Positions 25,954 through 34,249 of a DNA stretch of 64,000 nucleotides are shown here, piece after piece. The first letter of the stretch is position 1. Each line of letters begins with the position of its first letter. Below the pieces are notes generated by a model, which was not told the DNA's origin, made no database searches, and saw only the letters and a list, made by a program, of their open reading frames with translations. This DNA is from DATAUD01 sp036268455 (GTDB taxonomy: Bacteria > Verrucomicrobiota > Verrucomicrobiia > Limisphaerales > Palsa-1400). The DNA is taken from positions 41,751-105,750 of the forward strand of contig DATAUD010000121.1 in the NCBI GenBank assembly GCA_036268455.1, given 5' to 3'. The position numbers were made by a program, and so were the translations under genes.

Positions 25954-26382
25954 GTGAAACGCTACCGGGTCATCCTGGACACGAATGTAGTTTTAGCCGC
26001 CATGCGCTCGCAGACCGGCGCATCGCATCGGCTGTTGCTCACCATCGGGCATGCTCGATGGCAGAGCGTGATTACCCTCGCCCTGATGTACGAGTACGAG
26101 GACGTGGCTCGAAGACCGGGCAACGCGCCTGGCTTGTCGCCGCAGGACATCACCAACATCTTGAACCTGATTTATCAGCAGTCGCACCGCCAGTTGGTCT
26201 GGTTTTCATGGCGTCCATTGTCGCCCGATCCAGGCGATGATGCGATTCTGGAAGCCGCTATTGCCGGAGGGTGTGACTTTGTGGTATCTTTCAACGAACG
26301 GCACCTCCGTGCGGCAAGGGAATTCGGCATCGAAGTCCTCAAGCCTGCGGACTTGCTCAAACTGATCGGCACAAGCAAATGA
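25954..26382 (+). CDS. PIN-domain toxin of a toxin-antitoxin pair
   Basis: Probable ribonuclease toxin (PIN_3/COG1569 group). The domain starts with VILDTNVVLAAMR, bearing the first catalytic Asp, and continues with DPGDDAILEAAIAGGCDFVV for the central acids; the last motif is SFNERHL in place of the usual GD-x-D, as in several relatives. GTG start at 25954; 142 residues. The antitoxin-like gene follows with an ATGA overlap at 26379-26382, the toxin-first order often seen in this subgroup. Confidence 0.82.
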   Translation: MKRYRVILDTNVVLAAMRSQTGASHRLLLTIGHARWQSVITLALMYEYEDVARRPGNAPGLSPQDITNILNLIYQQSHRQLVWFSWRPLSPDPGDDAILEAAIAGGCDFVVSFNERHLRAAREFGIEVLKPADLLKLIGTSK

Positions 26383-26615
26383 AAGCAATTCAACTGAACA
26401 TGCCGGATGACGTTTACGAGAAACTGGAAAATCTGGCGTCACACGACCATCAATCAGTCAATGTCTTCGCGTTGAGAAAACTCGAAGAATTTGCCCGAGC
26501 CTTCGAGGATTTCCGCGAGCTCGAGCAGCGCGCACAGCGCGGCAACCGCGAGAAGTTCGAGTCCGCAATGGCAAAAGTTCCAAACACTCAGCCGATGCCT
26601 GGTGACGAACTCTAA
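26379..26615 (+). CDS. Antitoxin-like small protein
   Basis: Likely binds and neutralises the PIN protein encoded just upstream, with which it overlaps by 4 bp. The 78 residues begin MKAIQLNMPDDVYEKLENLA, which resembles the strand-helix start of ribbon-helix-helix antitoxins. An acidic helical region follows (FARAFEDFRELEQRAQRG), and the C-terminus is flexible and Pro-rich, as expected for a toxin-wrapping tail. Assignment rests on position and the N-terminal pattern. Confidence 0.65.
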   Translation: MKAIQLNMPDDVYEKLENLASHDHQSVNVFALRKLEEFARAFEDFRELEQRAQRGNREKFESAMAKVPNTQPMPGDEL

Positions 26616-26633
26616 TCCCTCTATGCCCGGCTG

Positions 26634-27485
26634 ATGAGCAAAACCACTGATGACAGGCTTTCATTTAAACCCTACCGATTGGCAGTTGAACGGGTTCGGA
26701 TTCAATTCGATTTAATTCGTTTTTCACTTCAAGTCTTAAAAGAGAGGGATCAAAAGAATTTCTTCACAAATGTCTCGGACGAGAAAATAGCGAAAATCGA
26801 AAAATTTCGCGTTCACGCCAAACAGCACAAAATTCTCCCGGATGAGGAAGTTGATCAACTTGCAGATGACCAGATAGAATCGATCAAATCGGTTTTACGC
26901 CGAGAGAAGCGCTCTGGGAATCTTCGGTTCACGGCGGAATTCACGGAGGACCGAATCAATCAAAGCGAGCTTTTGTTGCTGGTCGCCCACTTTGAGTCGT
27001 TTATGAAATTGGTGCATGAAAAGTTCTTGCTCGCCGCGCCCGGTAAAGTGTTCGGAAAGGGATTCCGCGATGAGCAAAACCCCCGAATACCAATCAGAGA
27101 AATTTTCGATATATCTGAAGGCTGGTGGAATTCGCAAAAATTTCTGAATGAGCTTGTAGCGAAAGAAGTGAAATGGTTGGATGCTCAGAGCATTGAGACA
27201 AAGTCCGACTACTTCGCCAAAAACTTCGGGATAATGTTTGGGCATGCCGCTGATATTGCAGAATTGAAATCAATAATGAAGCGCCGAAATGAGATTAGCC
27301 ATGAGGTGTATGCGCCGCCCAACAGCGGAGACGAAGTGCTTAAGAAAACATTGGAAGAAGGGAAGGAGCCGCCACTCGTGCCATCTCCAATGCTCAAACA
27401 AGCTCGGCAATTGTTTGAGGCGATTCCCCGCACTTGTATAGAGTATGGGGGGAAGACGTACCAAAGTTTTCTCAAGAAATACTGA
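26634..27485 (+). CDS. HEPN-like protein of unknown function
   Basis: No family was recognised with certainty. The 283-residue soluble protein is helix-rich and charged. The segment MKRRNEISHEVYAPP at about residues 220-234 contains R-x4-H (RNEISH), the ribonuclease motif of HEPN domains, which often act in defence or toxin systems. An earlier stretch, LLLLVAHFESFMKLVHEKF, fits the core helix of the RiboL-PSP-HEPN type. The gene is visibly more AT-rich than its flanks and follows a toxin-antitoxin pair by 18 bp, suggesting horizontal acquisition. A catalytic role is inferred from one motif. Confidence 0.55.
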   Translation: MSKTTDDRLSFKPYRLAVERVRIQFDLIRFSLQVLKERDQKNFFTNVSDEKIAKIEKFRVHAKQHKILPDEEVDQLADDQIESIKSVLRREKRSGNLRFTAEFTEDRINQSELLLLVAHFESFMKLVHEKFLLAAPGKVFGKGFRDEQNPRIPIREIFDISEGWWNSQKFLNELVAKEVKWLDAQSIETKSDYFAKNFGIMFGHAADIAELKSIMKRRNEISHEVYAPPNSGDEVLKKTLEEGKEPPLVPSPMLKQARQLFEAIPRTCIEYGGKTYQSFLKKY

Positions 27486-27691
27486 TCGGGCCAGTTCGAC
27501 CGGTTTGGTGTTTGCTCTCCGACTTTGCTTCGAGATTTGATACTGACATTGGAATACTGTTTGCCATTTTGAAACGAATCACCGTCAATCATGGCAAACG
27601 CGAAAATGCGAAATCGCCAATGTTTGCCGGAATTTTGTAAGGATAGCCAAATACATTCAAACGGCGCAAAAGATGGTTTTATGACTTCAAC
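27486..27691. other. Intergenic gap with no feature seen
   Basis: About 200 bp between convergent genes. No ORF with coding character, repeat or hairpin was recognised. Base composition is lower in GC than the flanking housekeeping genes, as in the HEPN-like gene. Confidence 0.4.
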
Positions 27692-28381
27692 TCAGATCGA
27701 GTCAACAAAAGCTTTAACCACCGCCGGCAATTGCCCGAGCAGAGCCGCGCGTTCAGGCTGAAAAAGAGTTCCAACAAAAAACGGATGATCGGGCAGTTCC
27801 GCCCCCCGAATGGCGCCATCCTCGTCAAATGCGGTGAACCGCAAGCCCGCCTCCTCCAACGCTTGTCGGTACGCCACATTAAGCCCGTAATTACAACGGT
27901 AGCCTTCACTGGCCTCGTCCACGCCATAGGCCGCGCGCAGCCGGCTACCGGCGACAAAGCGCACAACGCCTGACTTTTCCACCAACGAACACGCCAATCG
28001 CGTGACAAGCAAAATTTCCGCGTCGGGGGCGCTTTCGGCGTGGTCAGCGCCCGTTAATCCCGCAACATTTCGCCCGAATTCGATCAACGCATGTTGAAAA
28101 CCGCCGCAGGTGCCCAAAAATGGCAGCCCCTTTTCACGCGCCAGGCGAATCACTCCGAACACACCCTCCATATTCACATAGGGACTGCCGGGCGCGACCC
28201 ACACCCCGGCGCATTCAGCGACTTCGCCCGCGCAAGCGCCCAGACGGGCGGTTGCAAACCATCGCCATTCGAAATCGCGCCCGCCTGCCGCGCGAGCCAG
28301 TTCCAACGCCTTCGGAATGGCAACATGCGCCGGCACCTCCGGCGAATAATCGCCCACCAACCCAATGATCGATCGGCTCAT
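27692..28381 (-). CDS. Stand-alone class I glutamine amidotransferase relative (CTP synthase C-domain-like)
   Basis: Related to the glutaminase half of CTP synthase but lacking the synthase half, so the acceptor reaction is unknown. The start at 28381 has AGAGG six bases upstream. The protein opens IIGLVGDYSPEVPAH, has the oxyanion region WVAPGSPY, and the nucleophile elbow FLGTCGGFQHALIEF. The C-terminal motif is HPFFVGTLFQPE, where CTP synthase has FHPE: the catalytic His is replaced by Gln. About 229 residues. From memory related PVC proteins share this FQPE, so the change may be a family trait. It is divergent from the DUF2007 gene. Confidence 0.75.
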   Translation of the reverse strand: MSRSIIGLVGDYSPEVPAHVAIPKALELARAAGGRDFEWRWFATARLGACAGEVAECAGVWVAPGSPYVNMEGVFGVIRLAREKGLPFLGTCGGFQHALIEFGRNVAGLTGADHAESAPDAEILLVTRLACSLVEKSGVVRFVAGSRLRAAYGVDEASEGYRCNYGLNVAYRQALEEAGLRFTAFDEDGAIRGAELPDHPFFVGTLFQPERAALLGQLPAVVKAFVDSI

Positions 28382-28466
28382 ATCCATCCTCTGTGTTATC
28401 ATTCCCGTTCCGAATCCGCCATCGGTTTCGCTTGAATTCTCCCGGAGACGGCCCGATGTTGTTCAT

Positions 28467-28685
28467 ATGGATTTCGTCACCGTTTACCGGGCGCTCAACC
28501 CCGCCGACGCAGACCTCGTCCGGTCGCGCCTCGAGGCCAATGATTTTTTGGTCAATATTAAAAATGAAATCGCGGCCCGCAACATCGATGGTTACGCCCT
28601 CGCCGCCGGCGGCCTTTTGGTGCAAGTCCCCGAAGATCAGGCCGAAAACGCGCTCGAACTGATCCAATCCAAAGACCCGGAGTAG
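28467..28685 (+). CDS. DUF2007-like small protein
   Basis: A 72-residue cytoplasmic protein with the DUF2007 (putative signal-transducing) pattern: MDFVTVYRALNPADADLVRS, LEANDFLVNIKNE, then a strand pair GGLLVQVPEDQAENALELI. The ATG at 28467 is chosen because the domain begins there; an in-frame upstream start would add 34 residues with no family resemblance. It precedes the FAD oxidase gene by 1 bp. The molecular role is unknown. Confidence 0.75.
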   Translation: MDFVTVYRALNPADADLVRSRLEANDFLVNIKNEIAARNIDGYALAAGGLLVQVPEDQAENALELIQSKDPE

Positions 28686-28686
28686 C

Positions 28687-30060
28687 GTGAATTCCTCCCG
28701 CTTTCTCCTCCAGTTAAAAAAACTTCTCCCGGACGGCGATCTTCAACTCGACCCCGCCGTCCTGGAAAAATATTCCGGCGATAAATGGTTCGCCCGCCAT
28801 TTGCCCGATGCCGTCGCGCTGCCGCGAAAAACCGCGGACATTCAGAAAATTTTGCGGTTCGCCTCGGCCCGCGGAATTCCCGTCACCGCGCGCGGCGCCG
28901 GTTATGGTTACGTCGGCGGCTGCGTGCCGGAACGCGGCGGAATTGTGCTTTCGCTGGAACGGATGAACCAAATCAAGGAGATCAACGCCGACGATTTCGT
29001 CGCCGTCGCTGAACCGGGCGTCATTCTAAAAACATTGCAGGACGCCGTGGAGAACAAAGGGCTGTATTATCCGCCCGACCCCGCAAGCCGGGCCGATTGC
29101 AGTCTCGGCGGAACCGTCGCCACCAACGCCGGCGGGCCGCGATGCCTCAAATACGGCGTGACGCGCGATTACATCCTCGGCGTGCAAGTGGTCCTGGCCG
29201 ACGGCTCCGTCGCCGCCCTCGGCGGACGCACGCACAAGAACAAAACCGGGTTCGACTTGACACGCCTGATCGTTGGCTCCGAAGGCTTGCTCGCGGTGGT
29301 GACGGAAGTCACTGTCAAACTCATTCCCCTGCCCCCTTTTCGCGCGCTGCTCGCGGTCGGTTTCGATTCCATGAAAACCGCCGCGCAAGCCATCCGCGCG
29401 ATTTTCCAGGCCGGCTTCCTTCCATGCGCGCTGGAAGTCGCCGACGAATTCACCCTCGAAGCCGCCCGCCATCGCACCGGCAGCAAACGCCTCCACGGCT
29501 CCCGCGCATTGATCATGGTCGAAGTGGATGGCCAGGAGCCGTCGGTGCGTTCCGAGTCGCGGGCCTTGGAGAAGCTGCTGAAGTCGCACGGCCCGGTTTT
29601 TGTTCAACGCGCCTTCGGAAGCGAGAATTGCGAGAAACTCTGGCGGTTGCGCCGCGAATTTTCTTACGCGTTGCGCGACACCGGCCTTGTCAAGTTAAAC
29701 AACGACATCGCCGTTCCCCGCAGCCGCCTTGAGGACCTTTTCGCCTTCACAGCGCGCCTCCAGAAAAAGTTCGACCTCCCGATCGCCTGTTTCGGTCACG
29801 CCGGCGACGGCAATATTCACGTCAACGTTATGTATGACAGCAATTGGCCGGGAGTAAAAAAGCGCGCGCGCGGCGCCCTCAACGAACTGTTCCGCCAGGT
29901 GCTTGCATGGAATGGCGTCATTACCGGCGAACACGGCATCGGCCTCGCAAAAAAAGCCTGGTGGCCCGCCGCCGCCGGCCCGGAATTGCGGGAGATGCAC
30001 CGAAAAGTGAAGGAAAGCCTGGATCCAAAGGGAATTTTGAATCCAGGCAAATTCGTGTGA
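28687..30060 (+). CDS. GlcD-like FAD-linked oxidase (glycolate/D-lactate type)
   Basis: Oxidises a 2-hydroxy acid such as glycolate or D-lactate with FAD. The PCMH-type FAD domain covers about 30-215 (PRKTADIQKILRFASARGIP, ARGAGYGYVGGCVPERGG, GGTVATNAGGPRCLKYG). The FAD-oxidase C domain follows (ALEVADEF, LKSHGPVFVQ). Substrate- and FAD-binding histidines appear in CFGHAGDGNIHVN and TGEHGIGLAKK. GTG start at 28687; 457 residues, normal for GlcD. GlcE and GlcF partners are absent here, so the exact substrate is uncertain. Confidence 0.9.
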   Translation: MNSSRFLLQLKKLLPDGDLQLDPAVLEKYSGDKWFARHLPDAVALPRKTADIQKILRFASARGIPVTARGAGYGYVGGCVPERGGIVLSLERMNQIKEINADDFVAVAEPGVILKTLQDAVENKGLYYPPDPASRADCSLGGTVATNAGGPRCLKYGVTRDYILGVQVVLADGSVAALGGRTHKNKTGFDLTRLIVGSEGLLAVVTEVTVKLIPLPPFRALLAVGFDSMKTAAQAIRAIFQAGFLPCALEVADEFTLEAARHRTGSKRLHGSRALIMVEVDGQEPSVRSESRALEKLLKSHGPVFVQRAFGSENCEKLWRLRREFSYALRDTGLVKLNNDIAVPRSRLEDLFAFTARLQKKFDLPIACFGHAGDGNIHVNVMYDSNWPGVKKRARGALNELFRQVLAWNGVITGEHGIGLAKKAWWPAAAGPELREMHRKVKESLDPKGILNPGKFV

Positions 30061-30123
30061 CAAAACCGCCTTCGCCCGCGCGAACGCGGACGTTGGAAAG
30101 TCACAGTCGAAAAGGAGAAACGG

Positions 30124-30501
30124 TTACTGACGGTAACCGCCGCGACGGTCTCCACCGCCACCACGATAACCACCACCACCACCGCCGCCTCCTCCGCCAC
30201 CACCGCGATAGCCACCGCCACCGCCACCGCCACCACCACCTGGAGGGCGCTCCTCACGCGGGCGCGCTTCGTTGACAGTGAGGGGACGGCCTTGGAAGTC
30301 CTTCGAATGGAACATCTGTATGGCTTTCTCCGCATCCTCCTTCGAGGCCATCTCGATGAAGGCGAAACCGCGTGACCGGCCAGTCATGCGGTCCTGCATG
30401 ATATTGACTGAAACCACCACCCCGGCCTGGGCAAAATGATCTTGCAGATCATTCTCGGTCGCGGTGAAGGTTAGATTACCGACGAATAGTTTTGCTGACA
30501 T
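30124..30501 (-). CDS. RRM RNA-binding protein with glycine-rich tail
   Basis: Small RNA-binding protein of the bacterial cold-inducible/Rbp type. The single RRM has RNP2 as KLFVGNLTF (residues 4-12) and RNP1 as RSRGFAFIEM, both with the aromatic RNA-stacking residues. It ends near EARPREERPP. The tail of about 40 residues is almost all glycine with YRGGGG repeats (30130-30240 in DNA, a CCACC-rich low-complexity tract). The start at 30501 gives MSAKLFVGN; upstream starts would add 40 unrelated residues. 125 residues. Cold or stress induction is usual for the family but cannot be read here. Confidence 0.92.
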   Translation of the reverse strand: MSAKLFVGNLTFTATENDLQDHFAQAGVVVSVNIMQDRMTGRSRGFAFIEMASKEDAEKAIQMFHSKDFQGRPLTVNEARPREERPPGGGGGGGGGGYRGGGGGGGGGGGGYRGGGGDRRGGYRQ

Positions 30502-30640
30502 ATACTTTACTGTTAACCCCATTTCTCTTGCGCGGTGCCCGCGAAGGGTTTTTTTACCGTGCTTTCTGCCTCTGGGACAGGCAGAATTTCGCAACCCTAA
30601 CCAGAAATCCTGCAAAAGCAATCAAAAAAAATCACGAAAC

Positions 30641-31345
30641 TTATTCCGATTTCGGAGCAACTAATACCACAAATTCCCCCCGCGCGGCCCGGCCGCGCAT
30701 TTCATCCAATAATTGATTCGCCAGCCCCGCCCGGAATTCCTCGAATTTTTTGGTTATCTCCCGCGCCAGCAGCACCTTGCGTGTCGAGTATAATTCCCTC
30801 AATTCCTCCAATAGCTTGACAACCCGGTACGGCGATTCGTAGAAGACCAGCGTTCCAGGGACTGTCAACAACCCTTCAAGTTGACGCCGCCGTTGCCCGC
30901 TTTTGTGCGGTAAAAATCCCACGAAATGGAACTCCTCCGTCGGAAACCCGCTTGCCGTCAACGCCGCGACCAGTGCGCAAGGACCCGGCACCGCCTCCAC
31001 CCGCAATCCCGCCGTCCGCGCCGCGTTCACAACTCGCGTTCCCGGATCGCTGATGCCCGGGCTTCCCGCGTCCGTCACCAACGCCACCTTCTCCCCCCGT
31101 CGCAACCGTTCCAGGATTTCTTCGCTGCGCCGCGCCTCATTGAACTCAAAGTAGCTGAGCAACGGTTTGGAAATTCCGAAGTGTTTCAACAATTGCCCCG
31201 AGTGCCGCGTATCCTCCGCCGCCACCACGTCGCACTCCTTGAGCACTCGCAACGCGCGCAACGTGATGTCCTCCAAATTGCCAATGGGCGTGGCCACCAG
31301 ATATAATGTCCCTGGCGTCAGCGGAGGCAGCGTCGTCTCGTTCAT
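30641..31345 (-). CDS. rsmI: 16S rRNA (cytidine-2'-O)-methyltransferase
   Basis: Methylates the 2'-OH of C1402 in 16S rRNA using SAM. The tetrapyrrole-methylase fold is clear: LYLVATPIGNLEDITLRALR at the N-terminus, VAAEDTRHSGQLLKHFGI, the SAM loop LVTDAGSPGISDPG, then AVPGPCALVAALTASGFP and FVGFLPHK. The ATG at 31345 is chosen; a longer frame would run into a palindromic repeat. 234 residues, slightly short at the C-terminus but complete in the catalytic core. Confidence 0.93.
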   Translation of the reverse strand: MNETTLPPLTPGTLYLVATPIGNLEDITLRALRVLKECDVVAAEDTRHSGQLLKHFGISKPLLSYFEFNEARRSEEILERLRRGEKVALVTDAGSPGISDPGTRVVNAARTAGLRVEAVPGPCALVAALTASGFPTEEFHFVGFLPHKSGQRRRQLEGLLTVPGTLVFYESPYRVVKLLEELRELYSTRKVLLAREITKKFEEFRAGLANQLLDEMRGRAARGEFVVLVAPKSE

Positions 31346-31400
31346 GTCAATCAACCGCTCAAACCTCCCGCAATCGCGCATCAAATTCAAGCCCTTCCCA

Positions 31401-31421
31401 CCCTCTCCCCCCGGGAGAGGG
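31401..31421. repeat. GC-rich palindromic repeat unit upstream of rsmI
   Basis: CCCTCTCCC, a CCC loop, and GGGAGAGGG form a perfect 9-bp stem, followed by GCAGGGTGAGGG. This kind of palindrome is a familiar interspersed intergenic unit in several bacterial phyla; copies elsewhere in the genome cannot be counted here. Confidence 0.6.
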
Positions 31422-31480
31422 CAGGGTGAGGGACGCCCGATCACCTTAATTCCCCGCCACCCCCTGCCGATAGAACAGGG

Positions 31481-31801
31481 ATGGCACGGTGCCTGATTAT
31501 CGCTATTTTTCTGTCATTGCTGGCCGGATGCGGTGCGCCCAGCCGCATGGCCCATTCCGAAGACCCGCAAGGCCGTTATCGCGAGCAAATCGCCGTCGCA
31601 ATGCGCGTGCTCGAGCAGAAGGAAGACTGGGCGGACCGCGCCGAATGGGAAGTTGTCAAAACCGGCGACGGCTGGGAAGTCACCGCGTGGCGCATCGAGC
31701 ATCCCGAAAAAAAAGGTTCCGACCGCTATCTGCCTTGGGGCTACTCCGTCATCGAACTCGACAGCCGTCTCGTCGCCGTTGATTACCACCACAAGGGATG
31801 A
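31481..31801 (+). CDS. Small lipoprotein of unknown function
   Basis: A 106-residue protein with a lipoprotein signal (FLSLLAGC, Cys at 17) and a short alpha/beta domain after it (REQIAVAMRVLEQKEDWADR, then WEVVKTGDGWEVTAWRIEHP and YSVIELDSRLVAVDYHHKG). The fold may resemble NTF2-like or cystatin-like secreted domains, but no family was recognised. It is followed 56 bp later by thrH on the same strand. Confidence 0.65.
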   Translation: MARCLIIAIFLSLLAGCGAPSRMAHSEDPQGRYREQIAVAMRVLEQKEDWADRAEWEVVKTGDGWEVTAWRIEHPEKKGSDRYLPWGYSVIELDSRLVAVDYHHKG

Positions 31802-31857
31802 TCGGACACGCGCTGGATTGACTCGACACCGCATTCCGTTCCTGAAAAACTCCGCCC

Positions 31858-32466
31858 GTGAAACAATCTGTTGTCGTTCTGGATTTGGAAGGCGTTCTCG
31901 TGCCGGAGATTTGGATTTCAGTGGCCGACAAAACCAAAATCCCGGAACTCCGCCGCACCACACGTGATGAACCCGATTACGATAAACTCATGCGCGCCCG
32001 AATCGAAATTCTTGACAAGCACGGCCTCAAGCTCGCCGATATTCAACAGGTCATCGGTGAGATGCGTCCCCTGACCGGCGCCGTCGAATTTCTTCGCGAA
32101 TTGCGCGCGACGACGCAAGTCATCATCTTGTCCGACACCTTCGAGGAATTCGCAAAACCGTTGATGCGGCAGTTGGACTGGCCGACCATTTTCTGCAATC
32201 ACCTTATCCTCGAGGCGGATCGGATAGCCGGCTACAAATTGCGCCAGGACCATCCCAAGCGCAGCGCCGTGGTCGCCCTCAAAAGCCTCAATTATTTCGT
32301 CGCGGCCGCCGGAGATTCTTTTAACGACACCGCGATGCTCGCCGAAGCCCACGCCGGCTTTCTTTTCCATTCACCCGACCACATCAAAAAACAATTCCCG
32401 CAATTTCAGCCCTTCGAGGAATACGGGGATTTGCTGCAAGCGTTTTTAAACGTTCTCACAACGTAG
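31858..32466 (+). CDS. thrH: Phosphoserine phosphatase / homoserine phosphotransferase ThrH
   Basis: HAD-family enzyme that dephosphorylates phosphoserine and can transfer the phosphate to homoserine. Motif I is VVLDLEGVLVPEIW with nucleophile Asp9 and Glu11 (the Glu is typical of ThrH rather than SerB). Motif II is VIILSDTF, the conserved Lys is in HPKRSAVV, and motif IV is AAGDSFNDTAMLAEA. 202 residues, exactly family size; GTG start. It could supply serine biosynthesis and, together with hom and thrC at 50-52 kb, touch threonine synthesis. Confidence 0.92.
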   Translation: MKQSVVVLDLEGVLVPEIWISVADKTKIPELRRTTRDEPDYDKLMRARIEILDKHGLKLADIQQVIGEMRPLTGAVEFLRELRATTQVIILSDTFEEFAKPLMRQLDWPTIFCNHLILEADRIAGYKLRQDHPKRSAVVALKSLNYFVAAAGDSFNDTAMLAEAHAGFLFHSPDHIKKQFPQFQPFEEYGDLLQAFLNVLTT

Positions 32467-32471
32467 GACGC

Positions 32472-33452
32472 TCAATCCTCCGGCTTCATGTCACGCCCCA
32501 TGAGGTCATGCACCGCTTTGCGGACCTCCTTGCCCTGGTAAAGCATGTCGTAAACCTCGTCGATGATCGGCGTTTCGATGCCGAGTTTCCGCGCCAATTG
32601 CCACGCCGCCTTTGCCGTCGGGTGTCCCTCCGCCACGCTGCGCGTGCTGGCCAGAATCGCCTCCACTCGTTCACCCCGTCCAACCCGCTCTCCGAACCCC
32701 CGATTCCGGCTCAACCTGGAATAACAAGTCACCACAAGGTCCCCCAACCCGCTCAATCCCGAAAACGTTTCCGGCAACGCGCCGCGCGCGATTCCCAATC
32801 GCCGCATTTCGGCGACACCCCGCGTAATCAGCCCCGCTTTGGTATTGTCGCCATAGCCAAGTCCGTCGCCAATCCCCGCCGCAATCGCAACAACATTCTT
32901 GACAGCCCCGCCCAATTCCACTCCAAGCACATCCTGGCTGGTGTACACGCGAAACGCCGGACGGTGAAACAGGACCTGCGCTTCCCTCGCCGCCTCGGCA
33001 TCGCTATGCGCCGCCACAATTGCCGCCGGTATGTCGCGCGCCACCTCCAGCGCCAGGCTCGGCCCGGACAACACCGCCGCCAGCGCGCGCGGCATCGTGG
33101 TTTCCAGAATGCCGGACATCGTCAAACCGCTTTCGTATTCGATGCCTTTCGTCACACTGACCGCCAGCCCTTTGAACGACCCAATCCGGCTTGTGACATC
33201 GCGAAAAAATTTCGATGGCACCGCAATCACCACACAATCCGCCTGTGCCACCGCCTCGGATAAATCCGCCTCGCAGCGGATGCCCGGCGCCATTGCAATT
33301 CCCGGAAGATAAAGCTCATTGCGTCCGGTCGCCGCGATTTGCTCCAGTTGCGCCGCGTTGTGCCCCCACAAAATCACATCATGTCCGTTCTTCCGCAGCA
33401 GACTGGCAAGCGCCGTCCCCCAGGCGCCGGCGCCGATGACTGTCACTTTCAT
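32472..33452 (-). CDS. gpsA: NAD(P)-dependent glycerol-3-phosphate dehydrogenase
   Basis: Makes sn-glycerol-3-phosphate from dihydroxyacetone phosphate for phospholipid synthesis. The Rossmann loop is VTVIGAGAWGTALASLL right at the N-terminus, which fixes the start at 33452. Active-site landmarks are AVPSKFFRD, VSVTKGIE, VLSGPSLALEVA, the catalytic Lys in GAVKNVVAIAAGI, and TFSGLSGLGDLVVTC. 326 residues. The next gene upstream is plsY (4-bp gap), so the pair forms a lipid-precursor operon read plsY-gpsA. Confidence 0.96.
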   Translation of the reverse strand: MKVTVIGAGAWGTALASLLRKNGHDVILWGHNAAQLEQIAATGRNELYLPGIAMAPGIRCEADLSEAVAQADCVVIAVPSKFFRDVTSRIGSFKGLAVSVTKGIEYESGLTMSGILETTMPRALAAVLSGPSLALEVARDIPAAIVAAHSDAEAAREAQVLFHRPAFRVYTSQDVLGVELGGAVKNVVAIAAGIGDGLGYGDNTKAGLITRGVAEMRRLGIARGALPETFSGLSGLGDLVVTCYSRLSRNRGFGERVGRGERVEAILASTRSVAEGHPTAKAAWQLARKLGIETPIIDEVYDMLYQGKEVRKAVHDLMGRDMKPED

Positions 33453-33456
33453 ACAA

Positions 33457-34110
33457 TTAATTCTTCGCCTTCCCAATCCGATTTTCGGTGCCTTTGAGCA
33501 AACGCTGGATATTCCCCTTGTGCTTGTAAATCGCCAGCAAACTCAGTCCCGTCATCGCGCACGTCATGGTCACGCTTCCGTTAAAAAACCACACGGCGAA
33601 CGGCAGGATGATCGCCGCCGCAATCGACGCCGCCGATACATATCGAGTCACCGCCAAAACAACACCCCACAGCGCCAGCGCCGTCAAACACGCCTGCGGC
33701 GCCCAAGCCATGACCACCCCGCCCGTCGTCGCGATCCCCTTCCCGCCTTTGAAGCGCAGCCAGAAACTGTAATTATGTCCGAGAATCGCCGCCACACCCG
33801 CCGCCAGCGCAAGGTCCTCCCGTTGCGCGCCGCAATTGGGAAACAGATAAAGCGCCAGCAACGGCGCGCACCTCGCCGCCACGAAACCCTTCAAAGCATC
33901 CGCCGCTAAAACCGCGATCCCCGCCGTCCTTCCCATCACCCGAAAAACATTCGTCGCCCCGATATTTCCGCTCCCCATCGTGCGGACGTCGATGCCGCGC
34001 GCCCTGCCGGCAATATAGCCCGCCGGCGTCGATCCCAAAACATACGAGACGACAACAACAAATATGTAAGCGCCAATTTGCAAACGAGTTCGACCGATTT
34101 CCAGTTGCAT
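33457..34110 (-). CDS. plsY: Acyl-phosphate glycerol-3-phosphate acyltransferase
   Basis: Inner-membrane enzyme adding the first acyl chain to the glycerol-3-phosphate made by GpsA. The three PlsY motifs are present: LGSTPAGYIAGRARGIDVRT with GSGNIGATNVFRVMG, then DALKGFVAA, and HNYSFWLRFKGGKGIATTGG. Five membrane helices and 217 residues, normal. The stop lies 4 bp before the gpsA start, consistent with co-transcription. Confidence 0.96.
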   Translation of the reverse strand: MQLEIGRTRLQIGAYIFVVVVSYVLGSTPAGYIAGRARGIDVRTMGSGNIGATNVFRVMGRTAGIAVLAADALKGFVAARCAPLLALYLFPNCGAQREDLALAAGVAAILGHNYSFWLRFKGGKGIATTGGVVMAWAPQACLTALALWGVVLAVTRYVSAASIAAAIILPFAVWFFNGSVTMTCAMTGLSLLAIYKHKGNIQRLLKGTENRIGKAKN

Positions 34111-34249
34111 GAGATTGGAGAATGGCGGCCCACTTTAAAAGTTGAAAATTCCACTCTTCCCGCCGCTGCGTTCGCGCGGACAGCTTGTCCTAAGTTTTGC
34201 GGGTTTTGCGAACGGCACCAACCGATCCAAAAGCGTCGATACGGCCCAG
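34111..34249. other. Intergenic gap with no feature seen
   Basis: About 140 bp upstream of plsY and downstream of the PRC-barrel gene, both on the minus strand; it should contain the plsY promoter. No convincing hairpin or operator was found. Confidence 0.35.

Noticed and set aside
30130..30240. CCACC-rich repeat considered as a CRISPR-like or tandem repeat array
   Set aside because: It is the glycine-rich coding tail of the RRM protein, without regular repeat-spacer units.
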